Virus record (IMG/VR): IMGVR_UViG_3300000525_000002
Coordinates: 1-29,176 of that record
DNA length: 29,176 bases
Reading direction: 5' to 3' (one strand)
Origin: a virus
The first letter of the stretch is position 1; each line of letters opens with the position of its first letter. Both the position numbers and the translations under genes were made by a program. Positions 1-8,175 of this stretch are shown here, piece after piece. A model generated the notes under the pieces. It was given only the letters and a program-made list of their open reading frames with translations. It was not told the DNA's origin and did not search any database.

Positions 1-74
1 GGGGACAGGCTTGGGTGCGGTCGGTGCGACAGCAGTGGGTATATCAGCAATCCGAGGCGTAAGAAACGCGCATT
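1..74. repeat. Terminal direct repeat, left copy (circular contig overlap)
   Basis: These 74 bases are identical to 29103-29176. The frame open at the right end continues through this repeat into the gene at the left end, so the repeat is best read as the overlap of a circularly closed contig with about 29,102 unique bases. A real short terminal redundancy of the virion DNA would look the same in an assembly. Confidence 0.95.
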
Positions 75-2998
75 CTCACGCTGTAAACACCTCTGCAGGC
101 ATTCCAGACGTGCCAACTATAGTTGGTCAGAGTAAGATGAAACCAGGAACCGCCATCCGTCCGGACGGGCCCATGGGCCCAAATTGGGCCATTAGTCCTG
201 ATGGCCCCATGCGGCCGATTAATCCTCAGGGTCCTAATGGCCCAATCAAGCCCGTTCCAGCATCAGAAATTGATGCGGTTGAGCGAGAAATCGGGGGGCA
301 GAATGATAGCGTTGGCGCAGCAAAGACAACATTAACGGTTGAAGACATAGCTATTGAGCGTGTAGTTCCTGAGCGTGTCATTAATACTACCCCCATAACT
401 AGGGCAGTCATGGAAAGCAATAACCGAGTTGCTAATATCCCAGTTTGGATTCAAAATGCGACAAAGTTTTCTGTTTCTAATCAGCTTCAAGTGTCTCCTT
501 TTGCTACGTCACCGTTTGTTAGTCGACTTTTATTCTCTAATCCGCTGGTTAGCATTGCCAACGTTGATGAAAATATTGCTTCTCCACGAGCGCTAGATGA
601 CAGAATATTTAGTGCTCAGCAAGCACTCTGGAATCCGGCTCGTGTGAAGATACAAGAAATCTTCGCTAAGCAGCTCGGCGTGGACGGAAAATTTCTAAGC
701 GGAGCAAGGGCAAGATTAGCAAACGCGTTGGCAGACGGAAGCGCTTTGAATAGAGACGAATTTGCGCTTTCAGTTTTTGATGTTCTAAATACAAACGTCA
801 AAAGTCGACATTCGGCTGTAAATGAGACAGCAAGAATTCTCAGAAATGAAGTAATGCTTCCGTTGAAGAAACAATTAGTCGCATTAAAGTTGCTTCACCC
901 TAAATTTCTTGAATCTCAATATGATGCTTATTTTCATAGAATGTTTAACAAAGGTTCGGTCGGAACAAATCCAAATGAATTCGAAGCTTTATTATTTGAA
1001 TTCTATAAAGATGCGCGTAATTTCTACAGAGATAATGCGGTTATTATTGATTCATTGAGAATGCAGCCAGATAAAACGAGAGCAGAATTAGACGCTGTAA
1101 GGTTGAGAACAGATTTAGAACCAGCCAAAAAGAATGAACTAATTGAAAAACTAACTAATCGTATGATGCTTGAATACAAAGAGCTTTATGAATATATTCC
1201 GCCAGAATATGCTCCGGCTGATGGTCACATACCCAGCGTCAAGACAGACGATGAATTAAGAGTTTCTGCGAATCAAACTTTAATGAGAGTTCTTGGAACT
1301 GACATTGAGTCGGCCATGAGCATTTTTGGCCCTGGTTCCGGCGGCTCAAATCCCTTGCAAGCCCGTGCTTTGGGCATGCCCAACGACTATTCAGCTGAGA
1401 TTGTTGATTCGGACGGCATGCTAAGAACAGTTATTGCGTCGGATTTCATAGAAAAAGACTTTGATAGAGTCTTCTCAAAAGTAGTTCGTCAATTAACACC
1501 TGTTATTGAGAACACAAAATTGGCCAATGAACTGGGTTTTGAAAATGTTCCGGAACTTAAAAGATTTCTGCTTGAAAGTTTAGAAGCTGATTATAACTTT
1601 CTAAAAAAAGAACTCCAGGGCCCGGAAGCGGCGAAACTGACCAAGCAATATAAGTCTGACCAAAAAAGAATTAATTTGAGCTTTGATGTAATGTCAAACG
1701 TGGCCGGGACAGATATGAATGTTTACGGTCCAGGCTATGCAAAGTTTCTGCGTCATCTTGCAGAATATAATCGTGTACGCATGCTCGGAAGCGCCGCCTT
1801 ATCTTCTATTCCAGATTTGATGGTCGGACCTTTTCGGCAAGGATTTAATAGTTTAGTTGCCGACTGGATTTCTCCCTTCGCTCAAAGCATTGTCACTTTG
1901 CAGAAAAATAAAGCCGTCGCTATTAACAACCAAGACGCCAAGAACCTAGGGTTTGCTTTGAATGTCGAGATGGGAAAGATTGCGAAAGCGCTTCAAAATA
2001 ATGACGAGCTTCTAATTAAGAAATCATGGTGGGGAAGCATCTCTGAGCCAATCGTGAATATGCTTGGAAATGTTACGGGTGTAAATCAGATTCAAGATTT
2101 AATTCAGAACAAGAATTTCACGGGCTCTGTTTCTAGAACGATGAGGACGATTGCTCGCCAGATTGAAAAGAAAACTTTAAGCGAAAGAAACAGAAGACGA
2201 CTGCGATCAATTGGAATACCAGATGAAGATGTTCCGATTATTTATAAAATGTGGAGAGAAATTGTTGGTCAAAAAGGCGGAAAAGACGGAACGGTTTATT
2301 ATTCAGACATGGGAAAATGGAAAATTAATACACCCGAGAGAATGCGTGCGTATGAAAACTTTAGAGAAGCAACAGTTCGAGACGTAAGACAGTCACAAAC
2401 CGTTGCGACGGCAGGAGATAAATGGCGTCACAGTCAAGATACAACAGTTAGATCAGTTCTTCAGTTTAAAGATTTTCTTTTTGCAGCTAATAATAAAATT
2501 CTTTTGTCTGGAATTCAAAAATTAGGCATGAAAGAATATGACGTTTTATTTTCTACTATGCTTATGTTAGCTATGGGTTCATTTGCATACATACTGACGT
2601 CTCTCTTTAGAGATCCGACTTTAGAAAAAACAGATTTAAGTATTAACAGATTATTTCACGAAGGGCTTGATAGGTCGGCCCTGCTTGCGCTCTACGGCGA
2701 ATTTAAAAATATCGGAACAAAGTCGGGAATATTACCCGAGTGGCTAGGTCCAGAAGTTTCAAGATTTATGAGTCGCGGAGTTGTTTCATCTTTCGTCGGC
2801 CCAACACTCGGAACCATAGAAGACACGGCTAATTTTATGAAGAATATCAAACAGCATATGTCAGGCGAGAAAGAAATTACGCAAAAAGATTTAAATCAGA
2901 TTTTAAGATTTTTACCGTACCAAAATTTATTTTATCTTAGGTACATTTTCCAACAAGGGGCAGAGAGCCTGGGCGAAAGTATTGGAGCAGAACAGTAA
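2..2998 (+). CDS. Internal virion protein, T7 gp16-like (C-terminal part; gene wraps around the contig ends)
   Basis: This is the continuation of the gene starting at 28456; together they encode about 1,214 residues (219 at the right end plus 995 here), close to the 1,318 of T7 gp16. The protein is probably ejected into the host envelope as part of the DNA conduit. The assignment rests on length and gene order (tail tube A, tail tube B, gp14-like, gp15-like, this gene, tail fibre), because the sequence shows no diagnostic catalytic motif. Near the junction the chain is Gly/Ala-rich and hydrophobic. A Pro-Gly-rich segment with repeated GP steps follows (about nt 140-270). Most of the rest is charged and helical, with one hydrophobic stretch near nt 2545-2610 (LMLAMGSFAYILTSLF). 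The N-terminal lytic transglycosylase of T7 gp16 is not recognisable. The stop overlaps the next start as TAATG. Confidence 0.75.
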   Translation, partial: GTGLGAVGATAVGISAIRGVRNAHSHAVNTSAGIPDVPTIVGQSKMKPGTAIRPDGPMGPNWAISPDGPMRPINPQGPNGPIKPVPASEIDAVEREIGGQNDSVGAAKTTLTVEDIAIERVVPERVINTTPITRAVMESNNRVANIPVWIQNATKFSVSNQLQVSPFATSPFVSRLLFSNPLVSIANVDENIASPRALDDRIFSAQQALWNPARVKIQEIFAKQLGVDGKFLSGARARLANALADGSALNRDEFALSVFDVLNTNVKSRHSAVNETARILRNEVMLPLKKQLVALKLLHPKFLESQYDAYFHRMFNKGSVGTNPNEFEALLFEFYKDARNFYRDNAVIIDSLRMQPDKTRAELDAVRLRTDLEPAKKNELIEKLTNRMMLEYKELYEYIPPEYAPADGHIPSVKTDDELRVSANQTLMRVLGTDIESAMSIFGPGSGGSNPLQARALGMPNDYSAEIVDSDGMLRTVIASDFIEKDFDRVFSKVVRQLTPVIENTKLANELGFENVPELKRFLLESLEADYNFLKKELQGPEAAKLTKQYKSDQKRINLSFDVMSNVAGTDMNVYGPGYAKFLRHLAEYNRVRMLGSAALSSIPDLMVGPFRQGFNSLVADWISPFAQSIVTLQKNKAVAINNQDAKNLGFALNVEMGKIAKALQNNDELLIKKSWWGSISEPIVNMLGNVTGVNQIQDLIQNKNFTGSVSRTMRTIARQIEKKTLSERNRRRLRSIGIPDEDVPIIYKMWREIVGQKGGKDGTVYYSDMGKWKINTPERMRAYENFREATVRDVRQSQTVATAGDKWRHSQDTTVRSVLQFKDFLFAANNKILLSGIQKLGMKEYDVLFSTMLMLAMGSFAYILTSLFRDPTLEKTDLSINRLFHEGLDRSALLALYGEFKNIGTKSGILPEWLGPEVSRFMSRGVVSSFVGPTLGTIEDTANFMKNIKQHMSGEKEITQKDLNQILRFLPYQNLFYLRYIFQQGAESLGESIGAEQ

Positions 2999-4068
2999 TG
3001 TCAAATATACAGATTAATGATATCTCAACACGGGCGCAATATACTGCTTCCGGCGGTCAGACGGTATTCAGTTATACATTTCCCATAAAATCACAAACGG
3101 ACCTGGCAGTTTATCAAAGAGACCCTGACGCAATGCCCGTGGATGCTAATGATATTTTAATTTTGACATTAGATTATTCGGTATCTGGAGCTAATACAGC
3201 ATCGGGCGGAACTGTTACTTTAATTGTCCCTGCAGCGGCTGGAGATATTATAACAATCCTTGGAGCTAGACCTATTGATAGATTGTCGATTTATGATCAG
3301 TCAGTTACATTGTCCAAGTCTGATTTAAACAATGATTTTAATAATAACGTCATGTTCGAGAAGCAAACCGAGACTTTTCTTGATGAAATAACACCGAAAT
3401 ACAACAGAAACGAGTTGGTTGGACCAGATTCTAGACCTGATAAGCTTGTGCTTCCCATGCTAAAAGACGGTGAAGTCTGGGCGGGCAGAGGAAGCTCGGG
3501 CAGCAGCCAGGACGATATTGTCGCTATTAACGTAGGCTCACTTATCGATTTAGACGCTGAATTTGTGTTGGGGACAGCAAACTTAGACTTTCCGAATGCT
3601 CAGTCCTTGGGCGGCCTGGGCACCGGAATTCTTTTTAACTTAGATGATGGAACAACTGGGACTTTATCTATAACAAATATTGGGCCCGGTCTTACCTTAA
3701 ATTCTGCGACCAAAACTCTAGACACGGTCGGAACGGGATTTAATGTAACTTGGTATACTGTTACAACAAGCACTGCGATGCAAACCTCAAGCGGTTATAT
3801 AGCAAATAGCGGCGCTTTGGTTGATCTAACGCTTCCGCCAACTGCTGCAGTTGGCGATGCGTTGATGATTTTAGGGCGAGGAGCAGGATTGTGGTCTTTA
3901 TCGCAAGCAGCCGGTCAAGTTGTCCATTTCGGAAATGTTTCAACTACAGCCGGTGTTGGCGGCAGCATCACAGCAACTAATAGACGAGACACAATGATTT
4001 TAGTTTGTTCTGTATCTGGTTTGGAATGGACTGTCATGAGTTCACAGGGCAGCTTAACAATACAATAA
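2998..4068 (+). CDS. Tail fibre protein with T7 gp17-like N-terminal tail-attachment domain
   Basis: The protein has 356 residues. The first ~130 resemble the N-terminal adaptor of T7 gp17: a Tyr/Phe-rich strand start, then a phrase of the type 'FSYTFP...LAVYQRDP', a 'LTLDYSVSG' segment, 'ITILGARPIDRLSIYDQSVTLSKSDLNNDFN', and a helix that leads into the shaft. This domain docks fibres onto the tail tube A/B ring. The remainder is Gly/Thr/Ser-rich beta-type sequence. At 356 residues it is much shorter than T7 gp17 (553), and a second fibre gene follows 15 bases downstream, so this protein is probably the attachment piece and the next gene the distal or receptor-binding piece. The start overlaps the previous stop (TAATG), indicating coupling. 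Fibre identity is good; the division of labour is inferred. Confidence 0.8.
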   Translation: MSNIQINDISTRAQYTASGGQTVFSYTFPIKSQTDLAVYQRDPDAMPVDANDILILTLDYSVSGANTASGGTVTLIVPAAAGDIITILGARPIDRLSIYDQSVTLSKSDLNNDFNNNVMFEKQTETFLDEITPKYNRNELVGPDSRPDKLVLPMLKDGEVWAGRGSSGSSQDDIVAINVGSLIDLDAEFVLGTANLDFPNAQSLGGLGTGILFNLDDGTTGTLSITNIGPGLTLNSATKTLDTVGTGFNVTWYTVTTSTAMQTSSGYIANSGALVDLTLPPTAAVGDALMILGRGAGLWSLSQAAGQVVHFGNVSTTAGVGGSITATNRRDTMILVCSVSGLEWTVMSSQGSLTIQ

Positions 4069-4083
4069 CCCGGGAGAAATAAA

Positions 4084-5655
4084 ATGGCAGAACAAAATGC
4101 AATTAATGCGCCCGTAAGCGCCTTCGGAAAGACTTTGATTGACGACGTTGACCAAGCAACGGCTTTGGGCACTTTATTAGATAATGCGACGCTCACATCA
4201 ACGACGGTTGCAACAGGTGATTTAGTTATTATACAAGATATTTCTAATGGCAAATCTGCTCGCACGGTGACTGCTCAGTCGATCGCAGATCTGGCTGGAG
4301 CAGCGGCTGCTCCATCAGATGCAACATATATCACACAAATACCTAACGGAACATTGAGTGCAGAACAAGCTCTATCTTTATTAAGCACTGGCATTATGAA
4401 GTCTACCACGGCAACCGGAGTTATTTCTATAGCAGGTCAAGGTGTAGATTACTACGCTCCTGGCGGAACAGACGTAGCCATAGCAGACGGCGGAACCGGG
4501 GCTTCAACAAATACCACTGCAATAAATAATCTTGTAAATAACGCTGCTTTGACTTCTGCAACTGTCGTTTCCGGTGACTTAGTCCTTCTGCAAGATATTT
4601 CTGATTCAAATAATTTAAAATCGGTGACCGCTCAAAGCATAGCAGACTTGGGGCCGGGCGGCTCTGCCGCACCGCAAGATGCAACATATATCACGCAAAT
4701 ACCGAACGTAAACTTAACTAATGAGCAAGCTCTATCTTTATTAAACACGGGCATTATGAAATCAACCACGGCAACAGGTGTTGTCTCAATTGCGACTTCA
4801 AACGTAGATTATCAAGCAGCGGATGCTACTTTAATAAGCATCTCCGCGCTGGGAACTGCGTCTGACAGAACAATTTATACAACCGGCGTGGACACGTGGG
4901 CTGAAACTTCATTAACTGGGGCGGGAAGGGCGCTAATAGATGATGTTACAGCATCTGATCAAAGAACAACCCTGGGCCTTGGAACAATTGCAACTCAAAA
5001 TTCAAACTCGGTGACAATAACGGGGGGATCGATAACAAGTATAACAGACTTGCTAGTTTCTGATGGCGGAACTGGAGCAAGCACTTTTACTTCATATGCA
5101 GTTCTGTGCGGCGGTACAACTGCAACAAGTCAAATACAGTCTATAGCAAACGTCGGAACTTCTGGTCATGTTTTAACGTCGAACGGAGCTGCAGCTTTGC
5201 CAACTTTTCAAACCCCAGGCGCGGGCGGATTTGTTACTGTAAGAGTAGCAGTTACAAGAACGCAGTGGCTTGCACTTCATACAACTTCTGTTGAAATAAT
5301 CGCGGCCCAGGGCGCAAACACTCTGATTCTATGTCACAGTATTGTATTTGAAGAAGTCCTGACGGGAACGGCATTTATAGGCGGCGGCAACACTGGGCTG
5401 CAGTTCGGATCTGCAGCTGGCGCAGGCGGGCTAAGGATTACGTCTGTGACGGCTAGCAATTTTACAACTAACACAGCTACATCGTTTATCCGCGGGCTTC
5501 CGACGCAAACCGGTGCGAACTCCTTCGCGAGTCTTACTTCGTCGGCTGGTTCAGTGAATACTGCAGTTTTTTTAACCACAAGCTCATTGTACTCCGCCGG
5601 AACGGGCGGAAGCTTTTTTGTTAATGTCATATACTCAGTAATGACAGCTTCATAA
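4084..5655 (+). CDS. Tail fibre / receptor-binding protein with internal duplication
   Basis: The 523-residue protein starts after a GGGAGA site at normal spacing. It is low in charge and rich in Thr, Ser, Ala and Gly. Residues about 34-117 are repeated at about 153-237, each copy carrying 'DATYITQIPN', an 'EQALSLL' helix and 'GIMKSTTATGV'. 'ADGGTGAST'-type turns occur, which are common in trimeric fibre shafts. The last ~135 residues form a separate beta-rich domain that is recognisably related to the C-termini of the three proteins encoded at 19822-22273 (shared order: hydrophobic pair plus AAxGANxL, alternating strands, then a final strand ending VxVxYxxxT). It probably binds the host surface after attaching through the product of the gene before it. 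Confidence 0.8.
   Translation: MAEQNAINAPVSAFGKTLIDDVDQATALGTLLDNATLTSTTVATGDLVIIQDISNGKSARTVTAQSIADLAGAAAAPSDATYITQIPNGTLSAEQALSLLSTGIMKSTTATGVISIAGQGVDYYAPGGTDVAIADGGTGASTNTTAINNLVNNAALTSATVVSGDLVLLQDISDSNNLKSVTAQSIADLGPGGSAAPQDATYITQIPNVNLTNEQALSLLNTGIMKSTTATGVVSIATSNVDYQAADATLISISALGTASDRTIYTTGVDTWAETSLTGAGRALIDDVTASDQRTTLGLGTIATQNSNSVTITGGSITSITDLLVSDGGTGASTFTSYAVLCGGTTATSQIQSIANVGTSGHVLTSNGAAALPTFQTPGAGGFVTVRVAVTRTQWLALHTTSVEIIAAQGANTLILCHSIVFEEVLTGTAFIGGGNTGLQFGSAAGAGGLRITSVTASNFTTNTATSFIRGLPTQTGANSFASLTSSAGSVNTAVFLTTSSLYSAGTGGSFFVNVIYSVMTAS
4183..4434 (+). repeat. Intragenic duplication in tail fibre, copy 1
   Basis: About 252 bases that recur at 4540-4794 with many synonymous differences but nearly identical protein. 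Identical islands include the bases coding for TYITQIP and GIMKSTTATG. It reads as an old tandem duplication of a fibre-shaft module. Confidence 0.8.
4540..4794 (+). repeat. Intragenic duplication in tail fibre, copy 2
   Basis: Second copy of the shaft module at 4183-4434, one codon longer. The link between the two copies holds a GGTGAST turn typical of fibre shafts. Confidence 0.8.
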
Positions 5656-5684
5656 TAAAATTCTTAAAATAAAAAAGGAGAATA

Positions 5685-5793
5685 ATGCAAAAAAGGATTT
5701 GAGATTAAAATAGAATATTTTTTAATGCTAGACAAAAATTCATTAAGTGATACTATTAACCCAAGTCCAAGTTCTAAGAAAAAAAACAGGTAA
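5685..5793 (+). pseudogene. Tiny reading frame interrupted at an A6 run (frameshifted or recoded)
   Basis: A strong AAGGAG site precedes ATG at 5685, but this frame codes for only five residues (MQKRI) before TGA at 5700. If one base of the A6 run at 5689-5694 is skipped, the frame stays open to TAA at 5791 and gives a 35-residue charged peptide ending SSKKKNR, three bases before the large-terminase start. The +1 frame also holds its own ATG at 5725 (22 residues). It may be a decayed gene, a homopolymer error, a short leader peptide, or +1 frameshifting at AAA-AGG. I do not recognise the product. Confidence 0.4.
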
Positions 5794-5795
5794 GT

Positions 5796-7121
5796 GTGAA
5801 AGTAGAAGAAATAATACCGAAATTTGTAGCTAGAGAATATCAAAAACCGCTGATGCGTGCTTTTTTCAAAGATAACAAAAAGCGTTTGCTTCAAATTTGT
5901 CACAGAAGAGCTGGAAAAGACACTCTGGCTTGGCAGATTATGTGGATTGCAGCTATACAGAAGCCCGGGCTGTATCTTTATCTTGCTCCGATTATCAGCC
6001 AGGCCGCATCAATCATCTGGAACGGGAGAGGAAAAGACGGGACATCTTTTCTTGATTATATACCCAGTCAAATTATTAAAAAAATAAATAATTCTACAAT
6101 GTCGATTTATTTAACGAACGGTAGTATAATTCGAGTCACCGGATCGAACAATTTCGAGGCGATAGTCGGCTCAAATCCCCTTGGTTTAGTATTTAGTGAA
6201 TTTCAGAACTCAGACTTGAGAGCGTGGGAAATTCTACGTCCGATTCTTGCCGAGAACGGCGGTTTTGCAATATTCACAGCGACGCCGCGCGGCTACAATC
6301 ACCTTTGGGACATGTATCAAACGAACAAAGACAATGAAAATTGGTACGTTAGCTTGTTAACAGTTGATGACACAAAGTTAGAGAATGGAAACGCTGTTAT
6401 TTCAAAAGAAGTTATCGAAGAAGAGCGTCGAGCAGGGATGTCAGAAAGTGTGCTTCAACAAGAATTTTATTGCAGTTTTTCAGCAGCAATAAAAGGGGCT
6501 TACTATGCTGACGAAATGACACTTGTAAAAGAGCGCGGGAGAATTTGCAATTTTAATATTGATGCTTGCATACCGGTACATGTCTCATTTGATCTCGGTA
6601 TCTCAGATGCTACCTCTGTCTGTCTGTTTCAAGTATATCCAAATTCTGATATTAAAGTTATATATCATTGGGAAGAAACCGGAAAAGAGCTTGCACATTA
6701 TGCATTTCGACTCGAAAAGCTTAAAACCGAGCTCGGTTTTAAAAAATACGGACACATGTTCTTCCCTCACGATGTACGTGCCCGCGAATTGGGGTCCGGC
6801 CTCACAAGAATCGAGCAACTTAGAAAGTGCGGAATCAATCCAAAAATCGTCGGAAATCATTTAGTTGTTGAGAGAATACAATGTGTGCGCGCAATGATGC
6901 ATAGAGTTTTTTTTCATGAGAAAAACTGTAAATTTCTTATTCGAGCATTGTCAGAATACAAGGGTAGATGGGATGAGAAATATAAAACTTCTACAGGACC
7001 AGTTCACGACTCTTTTAGTCACGCTGCTGATTCGTTCGGATATTTTGCGGTAGGCTACTTAGAAGCATACGACAATGTTCAGTTGAATATCCAAAAAAAA
7101 TACGCAAGTTTTATACCTTAA
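5796..7121 (+). CDS. Terminase large subunit (packaging ATPase-nuclease)
   Basis: The 441-residue protein translocates DNA into the prohead and cuts it. Seen in the sequence: a Walker A-like motif CHRRAGKD at residues 35-42, with Lys41; a Walker B strand GLVFSEF at 130-136, with the acidic residue at 135; a coupling motif FTATPRG near 160; and a C-terminal RNase-H-like nuclease with an acidic strand SFDLGISD near 264, a PHD segment near 330, and a final acidic/His motif around 403-415 (VHDSFSHAADSFGY). The length is typical of the family. The start is GTG at 5796, with AGG five bases upstream; no ATG lies nearby. It is the last gene of the late block and is followed by a terminator. The small subunit is encoded far away, at 14781. 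Confidence 0.93.
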   Translation: MKVEEIIPKFVAREYQKPLMRAFFKDNKKRLLQICHRRAGKDTLAWQIMWIAAIQKPGLYLYLAPIISQAASIIWNGRGKDGTSFLDYIPSQIIKKINNSTMSIYLTNGSIIRVTGSNNFEAIVGSNPLGLVFSEFQNSDLRAWEILRPILAENGGFAIFTATPRGYNHLWDMYQTNKDNENWYVSLLTVDDTKLENGNAVISKEVIEEERRAGMSESVLQQEFYCSFSAAIKGAYYADEMTLVKERGRICNFNIDACIPVHVSFDLGISDATSVCLFQVYPNSDIKVIYHWEETGKELAHYAFRLEKLKTELGFKKYGHMFFPHDVRARELGSGLTRIEQLRKCGINPKIVGNHLVVERIQCVRAMMHRVFFHEKNCKFLIRALSEYKGRWDEKYKTSTGPVHDSFSHAADSFGYFAVGYLEAYDNVQLNIQKKYASFIP

Positions 7122-7192
7122 TAAAAAAATTTTTAGACGCTTCATAGAATTTAATCAAACTCTCAACTCGTTAATTCTGAGCTTTTTTTTGT

Positions 7193-7220
7193 GGTGATTA
7201 TAAAGATAATCACCCTTTTT
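7193..7220 (+). terminator. Rho-independent terminator after large terminase
   Basis: Perfect 8-bp arms GGTGATTA (7193-7200) and TAATCACC (7207-7214), a 6-base loop, then CTTTTT. A T8 run lies just upstream (7183-7190). It sits 70 bases past the terminase stop and probably ends the rightward late transcript. Confidence 0.75.
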
Positions 7221-7347
7221 AAAAGTCGTGACCTCCTTTTGGAAGGTTAGCTGATATTTTTTGATTTAATTAGTTGGGAAACTTGTGTAAGCGTGTGTAC
7301 GTTGTGAACTTGAATTTGAAGTTTTGAGATAATTACAAAATTTCCGT

Positions 7348-7499
7348 TCAACCGGTAACAATTTGTCACCAGTTGAGTATGTCGGAAATTCCGACATACT
7401 GATTTAAAATGATTTAGCCTTTTACCAAACGTAGAAGGCTAAATAACTGTCATCAACTGGATTTTGGATGGTTAACTAAGTGCAAACACGAACTAACCA
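7348..7499. other. Hairpin chain in the convergent intergenic region (candidate structured RNA/DNA element)
   Basis: This is part of the 437-base gene-free interval 7122-7558. Consecutive dyads are: TCAAC-GGT-ACA pairing with TGT-ACC-GTTGA (7348-7376, two mismatches); a perfect 25-base palindrome with 12-bp arms AGTATGTCGGAA/TTCCGACATACT (7376-7400); perfect 10-bp arms ATTTAGCCTT/AAGGCTAAAT (7412-7421, 7435-7444); and TGGTTA/TAACCA (7469-7474, 7494-7499) enclosing GTG-caaa-CAC. CCAGTTGA (7369-7376) can also pair with TCAACTGG (7453-7460), closing a junction around the two central hairpins. Neither strand has a clear U-run after these stems, so plain termination does not explain them. A packaging or replication signal, a structured RNA, or a processing/stability element are possible. 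No function is shown. Confidence 0.65.
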
Positions 7500-7558
7500 A
7501 TGCAATTTTCAATTGAGAAAGAGACAGAAGATTATAATACCATTGTTTCTTTCATACA

Positions 7559-7849
7559 TTACTTATTTTTAGCTGACATGTACATGTTATAAGCATCTGT
7601 AACCATTGTTGCGATAGCTACTCCGGTCGAAGCAAAGATAGCTCCGGTCAACGCGCCCACGGGACCGCCCGCCAATGCCCCCGCTGCTGCGCCCCAAGTT
7701 GCCGCGGTAATTGCGTCAATACCAAGCTTAACCGGATCTGTTACTTGCGTATTAATAGTTATATATTTAGCTGTCGAATCATCATATGCATAAATATCGT
7801 AACCCGCGCCGGAAGCACAGCTTGTTTCAAGCTTCGTTAATTTTCTCAT
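7559..7849 (-). CDS. Microcin V-like precursor: double-glycine-type leader plus glycine-zipper peptide
   Basis: The 96-residue protein starts at ATG 7849, preceded by AAGGA at good spacing. Its first 15 residues, MRKLTKLETSCASGA, match the class II microcin/bacteriocin leader pattern. The colicin V leader is MRTLTLNELDSVSGG: same length, Met-Arg, Leu4-Thr5, Glu8, Ser13-Gly14. Cleavage after Ala15 would leave about 81 residues. The mature part has a polar N-terminus and a Gly/Ala-rich membrane helix (residues ~50-83, GAAAGALAGG followed by more small-xxx-small steps), as in colicin V, then a short polar tail. It is the last gene of the leftward early operon. No C39-peptidase ABC exporter is encoded here, so secretion would need host machinery. 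A holin-like role for the glycine-zipper helix is the main alternative. The leader resemblance is seen; bacteriocin function is inferred. Confidence 0.65.
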   Translation of the reverse strand: MRKLTKLETSCASGAGYDIYAYDDSTAKYITINTQVTDPVKLGIDAITAATWGAAAGALAGGPVGALTGAIFASTGVAIATMVTDAYNMYMSAKNK

Positions 7850-7914
7850 TTTTATTCCTTCAAAATCATTGTGAGTAATATTTTTTTGTCTGCGTTTTCT
7901 TCATTTTGCATAGC

Positions 7915-8175
7915 TTAAACAGCAAATAGATCGGGATAAGCAGAACGAGTATTTGCAAGAACAATTTGATAAATAAGCAAGTATGGTTGCATATCATAAA
8001 AACTAGCCCCGCTGTCGATCATAGCTTGAAATTCTGGTGGGATAGAACCGTCAAATTGCAGCGTAAATGTTACGCCGGGGACATCATAATGATAATTGCG
8101 AGTTTCAGAAGTGTAACTCATGACAATCTGTGCGCCTGATACTTTTTTAATTTGCTCTTTTGAAAGATTATGCAT
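7915..8175 (-). CDS. Small secreted-type precursor with double-glycine-type leader
   Basis: The 86-residue protein starts at ATG 8175, which overlaps the upstream stop as ATGCATAA (coupling). The leader MHNLSKEQIKKVSGA has the classic LSxEQIKxVSG form, is 15 residues long and ends SGA exactly like the neighbouring precursor at 7559. The predicted core (71 residues) is not glycine-rich. It is aromatic and acidic, with several Tyr and Phe, a PGVTFTLQFDGS strand pair and no Cys. An in-frame upstream ATG at 8226 would add 17 residues inside the previous gene, but this would bury the leader and looks wrong. I recognise no family for the core. The pair could be a two-peptide bacteriocin or two unrelated effectors sharing an export signal. 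Confidence 0.65.
   Translation of the reverse strand: MHNLSKEQIKKVSGAQIVMSYTSETRNYHYDVPGVTFTLQFDGSIPPEFQAMIDSGASFYDMQPYLLIYQIVLANTRSAYPDLFAV

Noticed and set aside
5106-5294. 62-codon frame within the tail fibre gene
   Set aside because: It overlaps a clear fibre frame in another phase, has no ribosome site and reads as biased composition.
7122-7560. tRNA gene in the convergent intergenic region
   Set aside because: The hairpins suggest a cloverleaf at first, but there is no 7-5-5 stem spacing, no TTCRA loop and no acceptor with CCA.
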